The position numbers were made by a program, and so were the translations under genes. Below are positions 18,379-28,027 of a stretch of 64,000 nt of DNA, in pieces; position 1 is the first letter of the stretch; each line of letters begins with the position of its first letter. Origin of the DNA: Streptomyces rubellomurinus (GTDB lineage Bacteria > Actinomycetota > Actinomycetes > Streptomycetales > Streptomycetaceae); assembly GCF_000961885.1 (NCBI RefSeq), contig NZ_JZKH01000027.1, positions 1 to 64,000 of the forward strand. Direction: 5' to 3'. A model generated the notes under the pieces. That model worked only from the letters and a program-made list of their open reading frames with translations, was not told where the DNA came from and ran no database searches.

Positions 18379-19446
18379 ATGACCCACAGTTTCGAGAAGA
18401 CCCCGAGCCGGCGCCGCCAGCGCTTCCCCGAGATCTCCACCCGGGCCTGGGAGCACCCCGCCGACCGCTCCGCCCTGGTCGCGCTGCGCAGGCTGACCGG
18501 TTTCGACGACGTGCTCAAGAAGCTGGCCGGGCTGGTCTCCGAGCGGGCGATCCGGCTGATGTTCCTGGCGACCGCCGTGAAGACCTCCGAGCGGCAGTTC
18601 CCCGAGCTGTACGACATGGTCCGCGACGCCGCCTACGTGCTCGACCTCGACCAGGTCCCGGACCTGTACGTCAGCCAGGACCCGGCCGTCAACGCGTTCA
18701 CCATCGGCATCGACACCCCGATCATCGTGGTGACCAGCGGCCTGGTCGAGCTGCTCGACGAGGAGGAGCTGCGCTCGGTCATCGGCCACGAGGTCGGCCA
18801 CGCGATGTCCGGCCACGCCGTCTACCGGACGATGCTGCTGATCCTCACCAACATCGCCACCCGGATCGCCTGGGTGCCGCTCGGCAACCTGGCCATCACC
18901 GCGATCACCACCGCGCTCAAGGAGTGGTTCCGCAAGGCGGAGCTGTCCAGCGACCGGGCCGGTCTGCTCGCCGGGCAGGACCTCCACGCGTCGATGCGGG
19001 CCCTGATGAAGCTGGCCGGCGGGCACAACCTGGCCCAGATGAACGTGGACGCGTTCCTGGAGCAGGCCGAGGAGTACGAGAAGGCCGGGGACCTGCGCGA
19101 CGGCGTCCTCAAGCTGCTCCAACTGCTGCCGCAGACGCACCCGTTCGCGGTGGTACGGGTCGCCCAGCTGAAGAAGTGGGCGGAGAGCGACGAGTACCGC
19201 TCGATCCTGGCCGGCGCCTACCCGCGCCGCACGGACGACCCGAACGCCTCCGTCTCCGAGCAGTGGAAGGCCGCCGCCGAGCACTACACGACCTCGGTGA
19301 AGGAGAGCAAGGACCCGCTGATGGGCCTGCTGCGGGACGTCGCGGGCGGCGCCGCGAGCGTCGGCGGCAAGCTGCGCGACACCTTCACCGGTGGCGGCGC
19401 CCGGGGCGGCTCGTCCGACCGCCCGTCCGACCACGACGACAAGTAG
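18379..19446 (+). CDS. M48-family membrane metalloprotease
   Basis: The 355-residue protein has the zinc motif HEVGH at residues 137-141 and the downstream helix ELSSDRAG that supplies the glutamate ligand, which marks peptidase family M48 (HtpX/Oma1-like). Hydrophobic stretches flank the active site (MLLILTNIATRIAWVPLGNL), consistent with membrane attachment and a part in membrane-protein quality control. ATG 18379 has a near-perfect AGGAGGT ribosome site at 18363-18369; the in-frame ATG 18295 lacks one. It is the only plus-strand gene for several kilobases on either side. The C-terminal tail is Gly/Ser/Asp-rich and disordered. Confidence 0.92.
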   Translation: MTHSFEKTPSRRRQRFPEISTRAWEHPADRSALVALRRLTGFDDVLKKLAGLVSERAIRLMFLATAVKTSERQFPELYDMVRDAAYVLDLDQVPDLYVSQDPAVNAFTIGIDTPIIVVTSGLVELLDEEELRSVIGHEVGHAMSGHAVYRTMLLILTNIATRIAWVPLGNLAITAITTALKEWFRKAELSSDRAGLLAGQDLHASMRALMKLAGGHNLAQMNVDAFLEQAEEYEKAGDLRDGVLKLLQLLPQTHPFAVVRVAQLKKWAESDEYRSILAGAYPRRTDDPNASVSEQWKAAAEHYTTSVKESKDPLMGLLRDVAGGAASVGGKLRDTFTGGGARGGSSDRPSDHDDK

Positions 19447-19567
19447 CACCCGCCGGACACGAGAACGGCCGGCGCCCCGCCCCGGGCGCCGGCCGTCGTC
19501 GTGTCCGCACATCGCGTCCGCACGTCACGTCCGCACGGCGCGTCCGCACGGCGCGTCCCGCACCGCC

Positions 19568-20638
19568 TCAGCTCCCCGCCAGCACCCCGCACACCTGCCA
19601 GGCCGGGTGCCCGTGGTCACCCGGGTCGACCGGCGACGGCGGCACGGCGGGCGCGCCCGCGCCGCCCTGCGGGTCGGCCAGCACCGGCTGCAGGAAGCCC
19701 GCCATCGAGCTCGCGCAGGACTGCGGCCCGGCCTGCAGCACCGAGTCCACCAGCCGCAGCTGCGCCTGGGCGAGGTCGACCCGGTCGAACTCGAAGGTCA
19801 GCTGCCGGCGCACCGACTCCAGGGTGACCGGCGCCGCCGCCGGGGCACCGGCCGGCTTCAGCGCGTAGACGAAGGTGTGGTCGGTGGTGACCTGCAGCGT
19901 GCCGCTGTCCGCCTCGTCGACCCGCATCGCCCCGACCACCTTCACGACGCCGGAGGCCAGCGCGACCCGCGCCGGGTCGAAGCGCACCACCCAGCCGGTC
20001 AGCGCGTGGTGCCGGTCGTCCACCGGCTGCGCCGTGCTGCTGTCGAACTGGGCCTGCTCGCCGGGCGTGACGAAGGCCCGGACGTCCGCCGTGACGCCCT
20101 GGACGAGCGCGGCCGGCGCCAGCGAGGAGGCGACCAGGTAGCGCTGGACGGTGTCGAGCGCCTTGCTCACCTCGACCCGGCTGAAGTGCTCGGTGGCGGC
20201 CGCCGCCGGGGTGTTCAGCCCGAGCGTCCCGTCGCCGTACCCGGTCGGCAGCGCCGCGAACGGGCTCGCCGGGTCGGCCACCGGCCGCACCGCCGAAGCC
20301 GGGCTCAACGCGACCAGACTGACGGTCAGTTGGCTGCCCTCGGGCCGGGCCGGGAGGCCCTTCGGCGAGCTGACGCCGAAGTACACGGCGGCCCCGAAGG
20401 CCAGCAGCACGACCAGCAGCAGGGCGAGCGCCTGCCGGGGCACGGTGCCCAGCGGGCCGAGCCGCACCCGCGGCCGGGTGGCCCGGCCGAACGCGCCCGA
20501 CAACCGCTCGCGGGCCGACAGCTCCTGGATCCGGGCAGCCCGGACGAACGATTCGTCGAACACGACGGACCGGTACTCGTCCTCGTTGCCGGAACCGCCC
20601 TCGGGCACACCCTCGGGAGGCTCGCGCGGGTCACCCAT
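19568..20638 (-). CDS. Conserved single-span membrane protein with VVFDESFVR motif
   Basis: This 356-residue protein of unknown function has an acidic N-terminus carrying VVFDESFVRAARIQEL (residues 25-40), a basic Arg-rich stretch, one transmembrane helix (about 66-87) and a large extracytoplasmic domain of about 265 residues with cysteines near the end (GPQSCAS, AWQVCGV) that could form a disulfide. The motif recurs at the same distance from the start in the next upstream gene, so the two probably share a cytoplasmic partner. Both are on the minus strand in one likely transcript. No named function is recognised. Confidence 0.75.
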   Translation of the reverse strand: MGDPREPPEGVPEGGSGNEDEYRSVVFDESFVRAARIQELSARERLSGAFGRATRPRVRLGPLGTVPRQALALLLVVLLAFGAAVYFGVSSPKGLPARPEGSQLTVSLVALSPASAVRPVADPASPFAALPTGYGDGTLGLNTPAAAATEHFSRVEVSKALDTVQRYLVASSLAPAALVQGVTADVRAFVTPGEQAQFDSSTAQPVDDRHHALTGWVVRFDPARVALASGVVKVVGAMRVDEADSGTLQVTTDHTFVYALKPAGAPAAAPVTLESVRRQLTFEFDRVDLAQAQLRLVDSVLQAGPQSCASSMAGFLQPVLADPQGGAGAPAVPPSPVDPGDHGHPAWQVCGVLAGS

Positions 20639-20740
20639 ACCACCAGGGTAGGCCGTGCACCGGCGCCGCCACAGGGCCCCGGAGCGATTGGTCGGAACAC
20701 TCCGTGACCACCCGCCCCGGGCGTACGCCCGTCCCGCGGA

Positions 20741-21325
20741 TCAACCCGCCGGGGCGGTGACCGCCGGCGTCGGCTCGGCCGGAGCGGGCCGCGGATCCAC
20801 CCCCGCACTGCTGCTGCCGGACTCCGGGCGCCGGGGCGTCCCCGAGGAGCCGCCCACGCCCTGGTACACCGCCGCCACCGCGACCGCCACCAGGCTCACG
20901 CCCATGATCACCGCCAGCACCCAGGCCACCGGCCGGTGCCACCGCTGCTGGGCCACGTACCGGCCCCGGGCGCGCGCCGGATCATAGCCGCGCCGCCCCC
21001 AGCGCCTGGCCCGCCCGCCGGTCGCCCGGCCCGGGCCCGACCACGGGTCGGGGTAGAAGTGGTCCTCGTCGAGTCCGCTCGGGTACGGGCGCAGCTCCAG
21101 CGGCAGCCCGTCCGCTGCGGTGACGTCACAGCCCCAGCCCGGGCCCGCCGTGTCCGGCTCGAACCGGGCCTCGGCGGCGGCGAGTTGCCGCTCCTTGGCG
21201 GTCGGCTCGTGCACGGCGGCGGACCGGACGAAGGCCTCATCGAAGACCACGGTGGCGAACTCGTCGTCCGCACCACCGTGGTCGGCGCCGTCGGGGTACG
21301 GCAAGCCCCCCACATCCTCAGCCAC
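20741..21325 (-). CDS. Single-span membrane protein with VVFDEAFVR motif
   Basis: The 194-residue product begins with an acidic segment and VVFDEAFVRSAAVHE (residues 26-40), continues through a Gly/Arg/Pro-rich cytoplasmic region, has one transmembrane helix (about 130-152, PVAWVLAVIMGVSLVAVAVA), and ends in a short Ser/Pro/Ala-rich extracytoplasmic tail. It lacks the large outer domain of the neighbour downstream but shares its N-terminal motif. The two likely arose from a common ancestor or adopted the same docking motif. Function unknown. Confidence 0.72.
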   Translation of the reverse strand: MAEDVGGLPYPDGADHGGADDEFATVVFDEAFVRSAAVHEPTAKERQLAAAEARFEPDTAGPGWGCDVTAADGLPLELRPYPSGLDEDHFYPDPWSGPGRATGGRARRWGRRGYDPARARGRYVAQQRWHRPVAWVLAVIMGVSLVAVAVAAVYQGVGGSSGTPRRPESGSSSAGVDPRPAPAEPTPAVTAPAG

Positions 21326-21414
21326 GGATTCAGCGTATTACCGGCCGGGCGATTTGTCTGTGGCTCATCGCAGTTGGTCCGTCACACGTGTGACGGCCGC
21401 CCCCGCGGCCCCGC

Positions 21415-22737
21415 TCAGCGGGCGTCCGCGCCCCCGCCCACGGTCTGCGTCGCCTCGCCCCGGACGTGCCCGTCACCAGTGACGATGTACTTGGTGCTGG
21501 TCAGCTCCGGCAAGCCCATCGGGCCGCGGGCGTGCAGCTTCTGGGTGGAGATGCCGATCTCCGCGCCGAAGCCGAACTCACCGCCGTCGGTGAACCGGGT
21601 CGAGGCGTTGACGGCCACCGTGGTCGAGTCGACCAGCTGGGTGAAGCGCCGGGCGGCGGCCTGCGAGGTGGTCACGATCGCCTCGGTGTGGCCGGAGGAC
21701 CAGCGGCGGATGTGCTCGACGGCGGCGTCCAGCGAGGGCACCACGGCCGCGGCCAGGTCCAGCGAGAGGTACTCGGCGCCCCAGTCCTCGTCGGTGGCCG
21801 GCACCACCGTGGCGGCGCCGCCCTCGGCGGCCTTGAGCACCGCCTCGTCACCGTGCACCGTCACCCCGGCCTCGGCCAGCGCCGCCAGCGCGAGCGGCAG
21901 GAACGCGTCCGCGACGTCCTGGTGGACCAGCAGCGTCTCGGCCGCGTTGCAGACGCTGACCCGCTGCGCCTTGGAGTTCAGCAGGATGCCGACCGCCATC
22001 GCCAGGTCCGTCTGCGCGTCCACGTACACGTGGCAGTTGCCGGTGCCGGTCTCGATCACCGGCACCGTCGAACCCTCGACGACGGTGCGGATCAGCGAGG
22101 CGCCGCCGCGCGGGATCAGCACGTCGACCAGGCCGCGGGCACGCATCAGCTCCTGCACGGAGTCGCGGCTCTCCCCCGGCACCAGCTGGACCGCGTCGGC
22201 GGGCAGCCCGGCCCCGGCCACGGCGTCCCGCAGCACCGCGACCAGCGCGGTGTTCGAACGGTAGGCGGAGGCGGAGCCGCGCAGCAGCACCGCGTTGCCG
22301 GACTTCAGGCAGAGCGCGGCGGCGTCCACGGTGACGTTCGGCCGGGCCTCGTAGATGATGCCGACCACACCGAGCGGCACCCGCACCTGCCGCACGTCCA
22401 GGCCGTTCGGCAGGGTGTAGCCGCGCAGCACCTCGCCCACCGGGTCGGGCAGGCCGGCCACGTCGCGCACGTCGGAGGCGATCGCGGCGATCCGCTCGGC
22501 GGTCAGCGTCAGCCGGTCGATCACCGACTCGGGCGTACCGGCCTCGCGGGCTCGGGCCACGTCCTCGGCGTTCGCGGCGACGATCTCCGCGCCGCGGGCC
22601 ACCAGGGCGTCCGCGACGGCCAGCAGCGCGGCGTCCTTCGCCCGGCGCGGCAGCGGGGCGAGCACGGCGGCCGCCGTACGGGCACGGCGCGCGGCGGCGA
22701 GGACGGGACTGTCGGCGGGGGCGAGGTCGCTGGTCAT
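21415..22737 (-). CDS. proA: Glutamate-5-semialdehyde dehydrogenase (gamma-glutamyl phosphate reductase)
   Basis: This 440-residue cytoplasmic enzyme uses NADPH to reduce gamma-glutamyl phosphate to glutamate semialdehyde, the second step of proline synthesis. The aldehyde-dehydrogenase-type catalytic cysteine is in [10 protein letters not shown] (Cys263). ATG 22737 ([10 protein letters not shown]) is chosen over the in-frame 22779 start, which adds an Arg-rich stretch absent from the family. Its partner proB lies about 0.8 kb upstream on the same strand, with a small unknown gene between them. Confidence 0.97.
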   Translation of the reverse strand: MTSDLAPADSPVLAAARRARTAAAVLAPLPRRAKDAALLAVADALVARGAEIVAANAEDVARAREAGTPESVIDRLTLTAERIAAIASDVRDVAGLPDPVGEVLRGYTLPNGLDVRQVRVPLGVVGIIYEARPNVTVDAAALCLKSGNAVLLRGSASAYRSNTALVAVLRDAVAGAGLPADAVQLVPGESRDSVQELMRARGLVDVLIPRGGASLIRTVVEGSTVPVIETGTGNCHVYVDAQTDLAMAVGILLNSKAQRVSVCNAAETLLVHQDVADAFLPLALAALAEAGVTVHGDEAVLKAAEGGAATVVPATDEDWGAEYLSLDLAAAVVPSLDAAVEHIRRWSSGHTEAIVTTSQAAARRFTQLVDSTTVAVNASTRFTDGGEFGFGAEIGISTQKLHARGPMGLPELTSTKYIVTGDGHVRGEATQTVGGGADAR

Positions 22738-22838
22738 GCGCCCAGGGTAGCGACTGCACCGGGCCCGCCGAACTGCCATTTCGTCCGCTGAGACGTCCCT
22801 CGGACGCGACTCAGTGAAAGCGACTCAGTGGAAGCGAC

Positions 22839-23357
22839 TCAGTACGGGTGCACGCCGCCCAGCTGCGGCGGCGGATCGCCGAAGCCCTCCGCCACCCGCT
22901 TGTGGTACGTCGCCCGGTCGACCACCTCCAGCCCGACGATCTCCCACGGCGGCAGGCTCGCGGTCACCTTGTGCTCGCCCCACAGCCGCAGCGCGATCGC
23001 CGCCGCGTCGTGCAGGTCCCGGGCCTGCTCCCAGTAGCGGATCTCGGCGTGGTCGGCCGCGTAGCGGGCGGTCAGGAAGAACGAGTGGTCGTGCGCCAGC
23101 CGCTCCAGCGAGGCGCGCAGCGACGGCAGCGGGGTCGCCTGCCCGGCCACGCTCAGCACCACGTGCCACAGCCGGGCCTGCTCGGGCACACCGGGCGGCT
23201 GCGCCGCGTCCGCCTGCCGCGGCCGCGGCCCGCGCACCCCGGCGGGGCCCTGCGGCGGACCGGCCGGCTCGGCGGGCCCGTCCCCGCGCCCGCCGGCGAT
23301 GCTGGTCAGCCGTCGGCCCGCCCCTGCGGTCAGCACCGCGTCGCGCCTGCGTTCCAC
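22839..23357 (-). CDS. Conserved hypothetical protein between proA and proB
   Basis: The 172-residue product has a disordered Gly/Pro/Arg-rich first third and a compact second part (about residues 62-165) with alternating strands and helices, including LWHVVLSVAGQ and WGEHKVTASLPPWEIVGLEV. It ends with a Pro/Gly-rich tail. The folded part suggests a small cytoplasmic ferredoxin-like domain, but I recognise no motif with an assigned role. Position between proA and proB on the same strand suggests co-transcription, not necessarily a proline function. ATG 23357 is the first plausible start. Confidence 0.7.
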   Translation of the reverse strand: MERRRDAVLTAGAGRRLTSIAGGRGDGPAEPAGPPQGPAGVRGPRPRQADAAQPPGVPEQARLWHVVLSVAGQATPLPSLRASLERLAHDHSFFLTARYAADHAEIRYWEQARDLHDAAAIALRLWGEHKVTASLPPWEIVGLEVVDRATYHKRVAEGFGDPPPQLGGVHPY

Positions 23358-23546
23358 CGGCGGCCTCCTGTTCGGCGATCTCGTGTCGTCTCCGCGCCGG
23401 CCCGCCGGACCTCGGCCGACCGGTACGGCTGCGCCCCTCCTCGCCCGCGGCCGGGCCGCTCCCGTACGGGGCGGACCGCCGGCCGGTCGTCGCCGATCGG
23501 CGGGCCACAGCAGGCCGATCGGCCGCGCAGCCGGCCCGCCGGCCGG

Positions 23547-24683
23547 TCAGCCGCGCAGAACGACCAGGTCGTCGCGGTGGACGACCTCGCGCTCGTACGC
23601 GGCGCCGAACTCCTGGGCCAGGTCGTGGGTGGACCGGCCGAGCAGGCGGGGCAACTCCCTCGCATCAAAGTTGACCAGTCCGCGAGCCACGATGTGGCCG
23701 TTTTCGGCAAGAAGGTCCACCGGATCACCCGCGGTGAAGTCCCCGTCGACCTTGACGACCCCGGCGGGCAGCAGCGAGGCGCCGCCGGAGACGACCGCCG
23801 CGACGGCGCCCGCGTCCAGGTGCAGGGCGCCGCGCGGGCTGCTCGCGTGGGCCAGCCAGAGCATCCGGTCGGAGCCGCGGCTGCCGGTGCGCAGGAACAG
23901 CGTGCCGGTGGGCCGGCCGGCCAGCGCGTCGGCGGCCTGGCTGGCGGCGGTGAGCACCACCGGGATGCCCGCGCCGGTGGCGATCCGGGCCGCCTCGACC
24001 TTGGTGACCATGCCGCCGGTGCCGACGCCCGCCTTGCCGGCGCTGCCGATCTCGATGCCGTCGAGGTCGTGCGGGCCGCTCACCCGCTCGATCCGGCTGG
24101 TGCCGGGGCGGGACGGGTCGCCGTCGTAGAGGCCGTCCACGTCGGAGAGCAGGACGAGCAGGTCGGCCCGGACGAGGTGGGCGACGAGCGCGGCCAGCCG
24201 GTCGTTGTCCCCGAACTTGATTTCGGCGGTGGCGACGGTGTCGTTCTCGTTGACGATCGGCATCGCGCCCATCGCCAGCAGCTGGTCGAGCGTCCGGTAG
24301 GCGTTGCGGTAGTGGGCGCGCCGGCTGGCGTCCTCGGCGGTGAGCAACACCTGGCCGACGCGCAGGCCGTACCGGGCGAAGGAGGCGGTGTAGCGGGCGA
24401 CCAGCAGGCCCTGGCCGACGCTGGCGGCGGCCTGCTGGCGGGCGAGGTCCTTCGGGCGCTTGTCCAGGCCGAGCGGGGCGAGCCCGGCGGCGATGGCGCC
24501 GGAGGAGACGAGCACCACCTCGGGCGCGTCCGGGCGGGCGCGGACCTTGGCGAGCGCGTCGACCAGGGCGTCGACCCGGTCGGCGTCCAGCCCGCCGGCG
24601 GCCGTGGTCAGTGAGGAGGAGCCGACCTTGACGACGATCCGCCGTGCGGTCAGCACCTCCTGCCGCAGTGCGTCCTCGCTCAT
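23547..24683 (-). CDS. proB: Glutamate 5-kinase
   Basis: This 378-residue cytoplasmic enzyme phosphorylates the gamma carboxylate of glutamate with ATP, the first and feedback-inhibited step of proline synthesis. The amino-acid-kinase opening RRIVVKVGSSSLT is near residue 15, and further signatures are SSGAIAAG and NENDTV. The C-terminal 80 or so residues form a PUA domain, as in the long form of the enzyme. It lies downstream of obgE in the usual actinomycete order (obgE-proB-proA), although here a divergent lipoprotein gene separates it from obgE. Confidence 0.97.
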   Translation of the reverse strand: MSEDALRQEVLTARRIVVKVGSSSLTTAAGGLDADRVDALVDALAKVRARPDAPEVVLVSSGAIAAGLAPLGLDKRPKDLARQQAAASVGQGLLVARYTASFARYGLRVGQVLLTAEDASRRAHYRNAYRTLDQLLAMGAMPIVNENDTVATAEIKFGDNDRLAALVAHLVRADLLVLLSDVDGLYDGDPSRPGTSRIERVSGPHDLDGIEIGSAGKAGVGTGGMVTKVEAARIATGAGIPVVLTAASQAADALAGRPTGTLFLRTGSRGSDRMLWLAHASSPRGALHLDAGAVAAVVSGGASLLPAGVVKVDGDFTAGDPVDLLAENGHIVARGLVNFDARELPRLLGRSTHDLAQEFGAAYEREVVHRDDLVVLRG

Positions 24684-24977
24684 CTCGTTGCTCGCCCTTC
24701 CGGTGTGGTGCGGGTACGGCCGGCCCCGGCCCGGCCGCCGTCACCGAAATCTACGCGATCCGCGCAGGTCGCCGCCGGGGTGTTCCAGCCGCCGGACTCG
24801 CCCGGAAAGGATCCGAACACCAATCCGGCCGACTGGTATGGTCCCTGACCGAAAGCCAAGTCGGGGGACGGCTTCTTGCCCGCTGGACCCATCGTCTTCG
24901 ACGTTCCTGCCATCGGGCGGCGCCGCACTGGGCAGGCCGGAGACGGTTCGCGGACGCGCCCAGGAGAAATGCGCACC

Positions 24978-25730
24978 ATGCGTTCGTACACCACGAAGCT
25001 GACCGTCGCCGCCCTGGCGGCGGCCACCGCCCTCTCGCTCGCGGCCTGCGGCCCGGACAACTCGGACGCCCCGGCCGGCGGCGGCTCGACCGCGGCGGCC
25101 CCGGCGCCGACCAGCGCGGCCCCGGGCGCGACCGCCGGCGGTGCGGCCGGCGGCTCGACCGCGGCCCCCTCGGGCGCGGCCACCGGCGGTGCCGCGGCGG
25201 GCGGCGCCGGTACGGCCGGCACGGCGGGCGGCGGCGCCGGGGCCGCCGGTGGCGGCGGCAAGCTGCCGCAGGCCGCCACCTCGGTGAAGTTCGGCCAGCC
25301 GGCCACCGTGGACTTCGCCGACAAGACCTCCAACGCCGCCGCCAAGCTGGAGATCACCGTCACCGGCGTCCAGCCCGGCTCGCTCAAGGACTTCCAGGAC
25401 GCCAAGGCCCCCACCGCCGGTCTGGACGGCCGCGCGATCTTCTACGTCAGCTGGACGGTCAAGAACCTCGGGGACTCCAAGCTGACCTTCAGCGCCCCGG
25501 ACTCCAAGTTCAGGGTGATGGACGCCGGCGGCAACCTGGGCATGTTCAACAACCCGACCAGCTCGACGCCGATCGCCAAGTGCGCCACCCCGAGCTGGTC
25601 CGGCGCCACCAAGGGCGTCGCCTTCAAGGGCTGCGACGTCGTCACCTTCGCCGCGGGCGCCACCCCGGCCTTCGTCGGCTACGGCGACTCCAACGACCCG
25701 ACCAAGGTCCAGGCCGCCTGGACGAAGTGA
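24978..25730 (+). CDS. Secreted lipoprotein with DUF4352-like domain
   Basis: The 250-residue product has a lipoprotein signal peptide: basic start, hydrophobic Ala/Leu core and lipobox LSLAACG, whose cysteine would be lipidated. An Ala/Gly/Thr/Pro-rich linker (about residues 25-95) leads to a compact beta-rich domain resembling DUF4352/telokin-like extracellular domains (FYVSWTVKNLGDSKLTF). Two cysteines (KCATPS, KGCDVV) may pair. AGGAG at 24962-24966 is 11 bases from ATG 24978 and only two from ATG 24969, so 24978 is preferred. It stands alone on the plus strand between proB and obgE. Function unknown. Confidence 0.82.
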   Translation: MRSYTTKLTVAALAAATALSLAACGPDNSDAPAGGGSTAAAPAPTSAAPGATAGGAAGGSTAAPSGAATGGAAAGGAGTAGTAGGGAGAAGGGGKLPQAATSVKFGQPATVDFADKTSNAAAKLEITVTGVQPGSLKDFQDAKAPTAGLDGRAIFYVSWTVKNLGDSKLTFSAPDSKFRVMDAGGNLGMFNNPTSSTPIAKCATPSWSGATKGVAFKGCDVVTFAAGATPAFVGYGDSNDPTKVQAAWTK

Positions 25731-25753
25731 CACCCAGTCACCACGGAAACGAC

Positions 25754-25792
25754 GAACGGCCCCGCCACCTTCTTCAGGTGGCGGGGCCGTTC
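25754..25792. terminator. Bidirectional terminator between the lipoprotein gene and obgE
   Basis: A perfect 17-base-pair stem (25754-25770 with 25776-25792, loop TCTTC) lies between the two convergent genes and can serve both. Confidence 0.88.
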
Positions 25793-25839
25793 CGCTACTC
25801 GCCCGCTCGCCTCCGGGCCGTTCCGTTACTCGCCCGCTC
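25785..25839. repeat. 24-bp direct repeat at the obgE 3' end
   Basis: GGCCGTTCCGCTACTCGCCC and following CGCTC at 25785-25808 recur at about 25817-25839 with one change (C to T). The second copy runs up to the obgE stop codon. The T puts an extra in-frame TAA three codons after the normal TGA. Confidence 0.7.
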
Positions 25840-27316
25840 AGTAGTCCTCGTCGTCGCCCTCGACCTCGGCCTGCCGGCCGCTGGAGAGCGCCTCGAAGGC
25901 GAGGAACTCGGCCTCGGCCGCATCCCGGCCCTTCTGCTTCTCGCGGCGGCGGTCGACCGCCGGGCGGGGGTTCTCGAACCGGTGGTCCTCACCGCGGCGG
26001 CCGAGCATCTCGGCGCCGGCGGCCATGGTCGGCTCCCAGTCGAAGACGACGGCGTTCTCGTCGGGGCCGATGATGACGGTGTCGCCCTCGTGCGCCCCGA
26101 CCTTCCACAGCCGCTCCTCGACACCGAGGCGGGCCAGCCGGTCGGCGAGGTAGCCGACCGCCTCGTCGTTGGAGAAGTCGGTCTGGCGGACCCAGCGCTC
26201 CGGCTTGACGCCGCGGATGCGGTAGGCGCCGTCCTCCTCCTCGATGGTGAAGCCCGCGTCGTCGACGGCGGTGGGCCGCAGCACGATCCGGGTGGACTCC
26301 TCGACCGGCTTGGCGGCGCGCGCCTCGGCGACGATCCCGGCCAGCGCGAAGCTCAGCTCGCGCAGGCCCTTGCGGGAGGCGGCGGACACCTCGAACACCC
26401 GGTAGCCGCGCTCCTCCAGCGAGGCGCGGGTGAGGTCGGCGATGTCCTGGCCGTCCGGCACGTCCACCTTGTTGAGCGCGACCAGGCGCGGGCGGTCGTC
26501 CAGGCCGCCGTACTCGGCGAGCTCGGCCTCGATGGTCTCCAGGTCGCTCAGCGGGTCGCGGCCGGGCTCCAGGGTGGCGCAGTCCAGCACGTGCACCAGC
26601 ACCGAGCAGCGCTCGACGTGCCGCAGGAACTCCAGGCCGAGGCCGCGGCCCTGGCTGGCGCCCGGGATCAGGCCGGGCACGTCGGCGATGGTGTAGACGG
26701 TGTCGCCGGCGGTGACCACGCCCAGGTTGGGGATCAGGGTGGTGAACGGGTAGTCCGCGATCTTCGGCTTGGCTGCGGAGAGCACCGAGATCAGCGAGGA
26801 CTTGCCGGCGCTCGGGTAGCCGACCAGCGCGACGTCGGCGACGGACTTGAGCTCCATCACGATGTCGCGGGCCTCGCCGGGCTCGCCGAGCAGGGCGAAG
26901 CCGGGGGCCTTGCGGCGGGCGGAGGCGAGCGCGGCGTTGCCGAGGCCGCCGCGGCCGCCCTGGGCGGCGACGAAGCTGGTGCCGTGGCCGACGAGGTCGG
27001 CGAGCACGTTGCCCTTGCGGTCCAGCACGACGGTGCCGTCCGGCACCAGCAGGACGAGGTCCTCGCCGTCCGCGCCGGTGCGGTTGCCGCCCGCGCCGGG
27101 CTTGCCGTTGGTGGCCTTGCGCTTGGGCGAGTGGTGGTACTCCAGCAGGGTGGTGACCTGCGAGTCGACGGTGAGGATGACGCTGCCGCCCTCCCCGCCG
27201 TTGCCGCCGTCCGGGCCGCCGAGCGGCTTGAACTTCTCGCGGTGCACGGAGGCGCAGCCGTGGCCCCCGTTACCCGCGGCGACGTGAAGTTCGACGCGGT
27301 CCACGAAGGTGGTCAT
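25838..27316 (-). CDS. obgE: Obg GTPase (CgtA)
   Basis: This 492-residue essential GTPase helps large-subunit ribosome assembly and links growth to stress; in streptomycetes Obg also affects aerial development. Order of parts: glycine-rich Obg fold (residues 1-160), GTPase domain with GYPSAGKSS (166-174), [10 protein letters not shown] and NKVD, then an OCT C-terminal domain and a charged tail. ATG 27316 starts the conserved [18 protein letters not shown]; the frame upstream runs into the terminator after rpmA. It follows rplU-rpmA on the same strand, the nearly universal order. Confidence 0.97.
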   Translation of the reverse strand: MTTFVDRVELHVAAGNGGHGCASVHREKFKPLGGPDGGNGGEGGSVILTVDSQVTTLLEYHHSPKRKATNGKPGAGGNRTGADGEDLVLLVPDGTVVLDRKGNVLADLVGHGTSFVAAQGGRGGLGNAALASARRKAPGFALLGEPGEARDIVMELKSVADVALVGYPSAGKSSLISVLSAAKPKIADYPFTTLIPNLGVVTAGDTVYTIADVPGLIPGASQGRGLGLEFLRHVERCSVLVHVLDCATLEPGRDPLSDLETIEAELAEYGGLDDRPRLVALNKVDVPDGQDIADLTRASLEERGYRVFEVSAASRKGLRELSFALAGIVAEARAAKPVEESTRIVLRPTAVDDAGFTIEEEDGAYRIRGVKPERWVRQTDFSNDEAVGYLADRLARLGVEERLWKVGAHEGDTVIIGPDENAVVFDWEPTMAAGAEMLGRRGEDHRFENPRPAVDRRREKQKGRDAAEAEFLAFEALSSGRQAEVEGDDEDY

Positions 27317-27365
27317 GGGTGTGCCTCCAGTGCGCGAGAGTCTGCTTGCTACCTGCGTAAAGCGC

Positions 27366-27399
27366 GAAGGGTGGACCGGAGAATTCCGGCCCACCCTTC
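27366..27399 (-). terminator. Hairpin between rpmA and obgE
   Basis: A 15-base stem with one mismatch (27366-27380 with 27385-27399) lies in the short gap between the rpmA stop and the obgE start. It probably ends a share of rplU-rpmA transcripts and lowers obgE expression relative to the ribosomal genes. Confidence 0.75.
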
Positions 27400-27437
27400 A
27401 GTGTGAGTCGTCAGACGACTCGGGAGTCCGCGGGGAC

Positions 27438-27695
27438 TCAGGCCTCAACGGCCACGATGTTGACGACCTTGCGGCCGCGACGGTTGCCGAACTGAACCGC
27501 ACCGGCGGTCAGCGCGAACAGGGTGTCGTCGCCACCACGGCCGACACCGGCACCCGGGTGGAAGTGGGTGCCGCGCTGGCGGACGAGGATCTCGCCGGCG
27601 GAGACGACCTGGCCACCGAAGCGCTTCACGCCGAGGCGCTGGGCGTTCGAGTCACGGCCGTTACGAGTAGAGCTTGCGCCCTTCTTGTGTGCCAT
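27438..27695 (-). CDS. rpmA: 50S ribosomal protein L27 (bL27)
   Basis: This 85-residue protein lies near the peptidyl-transferase centre; its N-terminus reaches toward the tRNA ends. It opens [19 protein letters not shown], the classic non-cleaved start. That differs from the Firmicutes form, which carries a cleaved extension. The product is strongly basic and of exact family length. It is preceded by rplU 14 bases away. Confidence 0.99.
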   Translation of the reverse strand: MAHKKGASSTRNGRDSNAQRLGVKRFGGQVVSAGEILVRQRGTHFHPGAGVGRGGDDTLFALTAGAVQFGNRRGRKVVNIVAVEA

Positions 27696-27709
27696 TTTTC
27701 GCTATCCCC

Positions 27710-28027
27710 TTACTTGCTGACCGAGTCGATGCTCGTGATGCGCACCGCGGTGTGCTGCTGACGGTGACCCTGGCGACGGCGGTAGCCGGTCTTGTTCTTG
27801 TAGCGCAGGATGACGATCTTGTCGCCCTTGGTCTGGTCGACCACCTCGGCGTGAGCCTTCACGCCGGCCAGGACCCACGGGTCGGAGGTGACGGCGTCAC
27901 CGTCGACGACCAGGATGGTCGAGAGCTCCACCGAGTCGCCCGGCTTGGCCTCGATACGGTCGATCTCCAGCACGTCGCCGACGGCGACCTTGTGCTGGCG
28001 GCCGCCTGCGCGAACGATCGCGTACAT
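27710..28027 (-). CDS. rplU: 50S ribosomal protein L21 (bL21)
   Basis: This 105-residue large-subunit protein binds 23S rRNA. Seen are the start [23 protein letters not shown] and the C-terminal [19 protein letters not shown], both diagnostic. It is the first gene of the rplU-rpmA(-obgE) set, with about 230 bases upstream to rne containing a hairpin-rich leader. Confidence 0.99.
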   Translation of the reverse strand: MYAIVRAGGRQHKVAVGDVLEIDRIEAKPGDSVELSTILVVDGDAVTSDPWVLAGVKAHAEVVDQTKGDKIVILRYKNKTGYRRRQGHRQQHTAVRITSIDSVSK

